Shown one piece after another: positions 61,313-64,000 of a DNA stretch of 64,000 bases; positions within the stretch are counted from its first letter, which is position 1, and each line of letters starts with the position of its first letter. The notes beneath the pieces are model-generated. The model was given only the letters and a program-made list of their open reading frames with translations, was not told the origin of the DNA and ran no database searches. Position numbers and translations under genes: made by a program. Origin of the DNA: Myxococcus sp. (GTDB lineage: Bacteria; Myxococcota; Myxococcia; Myxococcales; Myxococcaceae); contig JACSRE010000381.1 of the NCBI GenBank assembly GCA_014879945.1, forward strand, positions 1-64,000, read 5' to 3'.

Positions 61313-61716
61313 GCCGGCTTCTCGGCCGCCGTCTCAGCCGGCTTCTCGCCCTTCTTCTGGGCGGCGATCTCGGCCTTGATCTTCTCCATGTCGAGCCCGC
61401 GCACCTGCTCGATGACGCCCTCGAGCGCCGCGGCCGGGAGGGCGCCCGAGTTGCGCCCCAGCATCACGCCGTCGCGAAACACCGCGAGGGTGGGGATGGC
61501 CTGAATCTCGAAGGCCGCCGCCAGGCCCTGCTGCGCCTCGGTGTCGACCTTCGCGAAGGTGACGTCTTCGTGCTTCTTCGCGGCGGCCTCGAACACCGGC
61601 GCGAAGGCGCGACAGGGGCCGCACCACTCGGCCCAGAAGTCGATGATGAGAATGCCGCCCTTCTCGAGCGTCTTCTCGAAGTTCTGCTCCGTCAGCTCCA
61701 GCGTCCCAGCGGCCAT
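61309..61716 (-). CDS. trxA: Thioredoxin with charged C-terminal extension
   Basis: 135 aa. Active site FWAEWCGPCRAFAP and the cis-Pro loop AIPTLAVF. The fold ends near residue 108 and a Lys/Glu/Ala-rich tail follows (KAEIAAQKKGEKPAETAAEKPA), longer than standard thioredoxin. Cytoplasmic dithiol reductant. Its end overlaps the permease end by 4 bp. Confidence 0.94.
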   Translation of the reverse strand: MAAGTLELTEQNFEKTLEKGGILIIDFWAEWCGPCRAFAPVFEAAAKKHEDVTFAKVDTEAQQGLAAAFEIQAIPTLAVFRDGVMLGRNSGALPAAALEGVIEQVRGLDMEKIKAEIAAQKKGEKPAETAAEKPA

Positions 61717-61851
61717 GTGGTTGTCCTCTCCTCAGGTTGAGTAGTCGGTGCGGCGGGCACTTGCCCGCCAAAAAGGAGACGTGGGGTGAGAGTGCCAGAG
61801 TCCCACCGAGGATTCTCGCCGTGACCCGGGCCGGCTGGTGGGCTCTGATGA

Positions 61852-61868
61852 CCCCTTCCTCAAAGGGG
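61852..61868 (+). promoter_or_regulatory. RNA hairpin masking a ribosome site
   Basis: CCCCTT-CCTCA-AAGGGG just before the ATG at 61877. Its right arm covers most of the G-run (61865-61871) that would act as Shine-Dalgarno. Formation would limit translation. Confidence 0.35.
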
Positions 61869-61876
61869 GGGTCCAC

Positions 61877-62332
61877 ATGGCGGCTGTCGAGTTTCCGATG
61901 CACAAGAAGGCGAAGACCGCGCTCAACATCACGGGCGGGCTGCTCATCATCCTCTGCGTCACGGTGCCCTTCGCGCTGTGGGTGTTCTACCGGGTGTCGA
62001 AGGCGAAGGTGACGGTGACGCCCGAGGGCCTCGAGGCCGCTGGGTTGACGACCGACACCGTGCGCTTCGACGACGTCGCGCGCTTCGGCATCCTGCGCAT
62101 CCCCATGGTGGCGCGGGGCATCGGCGGTGTGCTGGCCAACATGAAGCTCGACAACATGGGAGAGGGCGTGAACTTCGTCTTCCGGCTCAAGAACGGAAAA
62201 GACGTGAAGTTCGTCGTCAACCAGTACGAGCGCCACCAGGAGCTGATCGAGCTGGTCACGAAGTCGCTCCCGGTGCCGCGCGAAGACATCAAGATGGGCC
62301 TCTTGTCGTGGAAGTGGCCCGAGAAGGCCTGA
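61877..62332 (+). CDS. Hypothetical membrane protein with PH-like domain
   Basis: About 151 aa from the ATG at 61877; the ORF opens 13 codons upstream. One helix (NITGGLLIILCVTVPFALWVFY), then KVTVTPEGLEAAGL, VRFDDVARFGI and VNFVFRLKNGKDVKFVVNQY, reminiscent of bacterial PH (bPH) domains, with a closing helix-like VTKSLPVP. Cytoplasmic domain anchored to the membrane. No neighbour in the operon. Confidence 0.65.
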   Translation: MAAVEFPMHKKAKTALNITGGLLIILCVTVPFALWVFYRVSKAKVTVTPEGLEAAGLTTDTVRFDDVARFGILRIPMVARGIGGVLANMKLDNMGEGVNFVFRLKNGKDVKFVVNQYERHQELIELVTKSLPVPREDIKMGLLSWKWPEKA

Positions 62333-62335
62333 CCG

Positions 62336-63754
62336 CTACCGAACGGGCTTCTTGCCAATCGGCGCGGGCTTCTTGAGCACCTTCGCCGGCTTGCGCTTGA
62401 CCGCCACCGGCGCCTTGACCGCGACCTCGGCGCCCAGCGGCTTCATCGTCGCGCAGCTCCACGTCAGCTCGGCGGTCTGCCCCTCGGCGATGTCCACCTC
62501 GAGCTCCTTCGAGGCCCGCGGGCCCTGCTTGCCCGAGGCGGGGCAGCGGAACTGCACCAGGTGGCGGCCGACCGACAGCGAGAGCGGCTCCGCCGGCACC
62601 CCGCGGTCTTCACCGTCGAGCGTGAGCGAAGAGACGCCCACGGTGCGCACGGCCAGGAGGCCAGTCGACACGGCGGTGACGTCAAGCTCGAGCGTCCCCG
62701 CGTCCACCACCGCGGCGACCTCGGCAACCAACAGCCCCGCGTCGACCGCGGTCGGCGCGGCGACGGGCCTCGGGTCGCTCCCGCCGAAGAGCCACAGGCC
62801 GAGCACGCCCAGCACCACCGCCGCGGCCGCGACGCCTCCGCCCAGGACGAGCCGGGTGGGCCCGCCCTTGCGCAGCTGCGCGAGCAGCCGCGTGGCCTCG
62901 CCCGCCGTGGGCGGCCGCTGCGCCGGGTTCTGGTGCGTCAGCCGCTCGATGAAGTTCGCCAGGTACAGCGGCGCCGCGCCCGGCAGCGGCTGCTCTCCCG
63001 GCACGCCCCCCGAGAGCGCCTCGTGGAGCACCACCCCGAGCGCGTAGAGGTCGCTGCGGTCGTCGGCCTTTCCCCAGCGCTGCTCGGGCGCCATGTAGCG
63101 AAGGCTGCCCAGCAGCGCGGCCGACTCGGTGAGCGTGGTGGCGCCCGAGACCTGCGCGATGCCGAAGTCGCACAGCCGCGGGCCCTCGGGCCCCAGGAGG
63201 ATGTTCGAGGGCTTCACGTCTCGATGCACCACGCCCGCCTCGTGCACCGCCGCGAGCGCCTCGAGCACCGCCACCGCCAGCGCGTCGACCTCGCCCGCCG
63301 GCAGCGTGCCCTTGTCGAGCCGGTGCCGCAGGTCGAGGCCCTTCACCAGCTCCATCGTGTACCAACAGAAGCCCTTGTCCTCGCCGTCCTCGAAGAGCTG
63401 CACCACGCGGGGGTGCTTCACCTGGGCGAGCGCGCGCGCCTCGCGGCGAAAGCGCTCTCGGAGCGCCGGCTCGGCCGCCAGCATCGGAGAGAGCACCTTC
63501 ATCGCCACCGGCGCGCCCACCGGAGACTCGGCCTCGTAGACCGTGCCCATGCCGCCGCTGCCCAGGCGCTGCACCAGCAGGTGGCCGCTCACCGTCTCGC
63601 CCTTGAGGTCGACCTCGGGCCAGAGCCTCGCTTGACCTGGCGCGGTCTCGACGCCGGTGAGGTCGACGCTCACCGCGCACTGGGTGCACGTCACCAGCCC
63701 GACGGTCTGCTCACGCGGCAGCGGGGTGCGGCAGGACGGGCAGAGGAAGTTCAT
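62336..63754 (-). CDS. Transmembrane Ser/Thr protein kinase with zinc-ribbon N-terminus
   Basis: 472 aa from the ATG at 63754. Zinc-ribbon CPSCRTPL..CTQC. The kinase domain has RLGSGGMGTVYEA, VAMKVL (Lys), HRDVKPSNILL (catalytic), CDFGIAQV and APEQRWGKADDRSDLYALG. A membrane helix (VLGVLGLWLFGG) follows, then DAG-type linker residues (TAVDAGLLVAEV). The C-terminal PEGA-like domain (SLTLDGEDRGVPAEPLSLSVGRHLV) is outside the membrane. The start overlaps the stop of the upstream Fis-type gene (ATGA), so they are coupled. Confidence 0.95.
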   Translation of the reverse strand: MNFLCPSCRTPLPREQTVGLVTCTQCAVSVDLTGVETAPGQARLWPEVDLKGETVSGHLLVQRLGSGGMGTVYEAESPVGAPVAMKVLSPMLAAEPALRERFRREARALAQVKHPRVVQLFEDGEDKGFCWYTMELVKGLDLRHRLDKGTLPAGEVDALAVAVLEALAAVHEAGVVHRDVKPSNILLGPEGPRLCDFGIAQVSGATTLTESAALLGSLRYMAPEQRWGKADDRSDLYALGVVLHEALSGGVPGEQPLPGAAPLYLANFIERLTHQNPAQRPPTAGEATRLLAQLRKGGPTRLVLGGGVAAAAVVLGVLGLWLFGGSDPRPVAAPTAVDAGLLVAEVAAVVDAGTLELDVTAVSTGLLAVRTVGVSSLTLDGEDRGVPAEPLSLSVGRHLVQFRCPASGKQGPRASKELEVDIAEGQTAELTWSCATMKPLGAEVAVKAPVAVKRKPAKVLKKPAPIGKKPVR

Positions 63755-64000
63755 TCGGCCAACCAGTCGATCTGCAGGTCGGCCAGCTTTCGGTCGAGCG
63801 TCGGCCTCGAGATGCCGAGGGACTCGGCTGCTTGCGCCTTCACGCCGCGGCACCGCTTCATCGCGAGCAGAATCTGCTCCCGCTCGAGCGCGGCCACCAG
63901 TTCGGCGAGCGTGTGGTGGGCGGCCGACGGTGCAGCGCGTCGCGGGGCGGTCACCTCGGGCGGCAGGTCGGCGGGCGTGATGGGGCCGTCGTCCTCCTTC
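63751..64000 (-). CDS. C-terminus of a Fis-type (probably sigma-54-dependent) regulator
   Basis: Partial at the window edge; the track starts it at a GTG inside the gene, but the frame stays open to 64000. The C-terminal Fis helix-turn-helix reads ALEREQILLAMKRCRGVKAQAAESLGISRPTLDRKL, with GPITPADLPPEV before it, as in NtrC-family regulators. It overlaps the kinase gene by 4 bp. Confidence 0.8.
   Translation of the reverse strand, partial: KEDDGPITPADLPPEVTAPRRAAPSAAHHTLAELVAALEREQILLAMKRCRGVKAQAAESLGISRPTLDRKLADLQIDWLAE

Noticed and set aside
1-64000. Mobile elements, tRNA/rRNA genes, or a foreign island
   Set aside because: No transposase or integrase, no tRNA-like cloverleaf recognised by eye, and base composition is even throughout. 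A covariance-model scan would be needed to exclude small RNAs.

Overview
The window is about 64 kb of very GC-rich bacterial chromosome with almost no non-coding space. It most resembles a myxobacterium (Myxococcota). The signs are: many lipoproteins with Asp-Ala-Gly (DAG) linkers, a Ser/Thr kinase with a transmembrane-anchored C-terminal tail, a complete alternative complex III (Act) locus next to an aa3/caa3-type oxidase, a large heme operon using the C5 (glutamyl-tRNA) route, and Cys/Gly-rich surface lipoproteins. This assignment rests on gene content only; no rRNA is present. I saw no tRNA, rRNA, insertion sequence, prophage or CRISPR array.

Layout. 1-12.6 kb: envelope and accessory genes (Cys-rich lipoprotein, outer-membrane-like protein, DUF1697 and DUF1801 proteins, hybrid histidine kinase, DAG-repeat beta-helix protein, large lipoprotein hydrolase), ending in a decayed patch with one frameshifted gene and one gene remnant. 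12.6-26.3 kb: mixed metabolism and envelope (MDR oxidoreductase, VOC protein, two peptidoglycan-targeting proteins, transaldolase, sulfatase-type protein, YceI, B12-type radical SAM protein, TerB-like protein, PhnA, CapA). 26.3-42.2 kb: a minus-strand respiratory block. In transcription order it holds a diheme cytochrome c, a 38-aa membrane peptide, cytochrome oxidase II-I-III-IV-III', a 67-aa membrane protein, a WxxGxW-like protein and a Sco-like protein, then actABCDEF closed by a strong hairpin. A Sco-cytochrome c-YHS fusion lies just upstream. Together these form a quinol-to-oxygen chain (Act complex, cytochrome c, oxidase) with its copper-assembly factors.

42.2-47.8 kb: a fatty acid desaturase divergent from a FabR-like repressor with a palindromic operator between them, a COG3146 acyltransferase, a laminin-B-domain lipoprotein, a YkgJ protein and glutamine-dependent NAD synthetase. 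47.9-59.3 kb: heme biosynthesis. hemN stands alone. hemD-hemB runs left. hemE-hemA-hemC-hemL-(histidine kinase, response regulator)-hemH-hemF runs right with overlapping genes, meeting hemJ tail to tail. The two-component pair inside this operon is the best candidate for an undescribed regulatory arrangement. 59.4-64 kb: NAGPA-type glycosidase, a lone FecCD permease, thioredoxin, a small membrane protein, a Ser/Thr kinase and the end of a Fis-type regulator.

Two signals cut across the annotation. First, many monocistronic or first-in-operon genes carry a TAnnnT-like hexamer about 6 nt before the start codon and no Shine-Dalgarno, which suggests leaderless mRNAs. Second, cytochrome oxidase subunit I has lost the canonical K-channel lysine.
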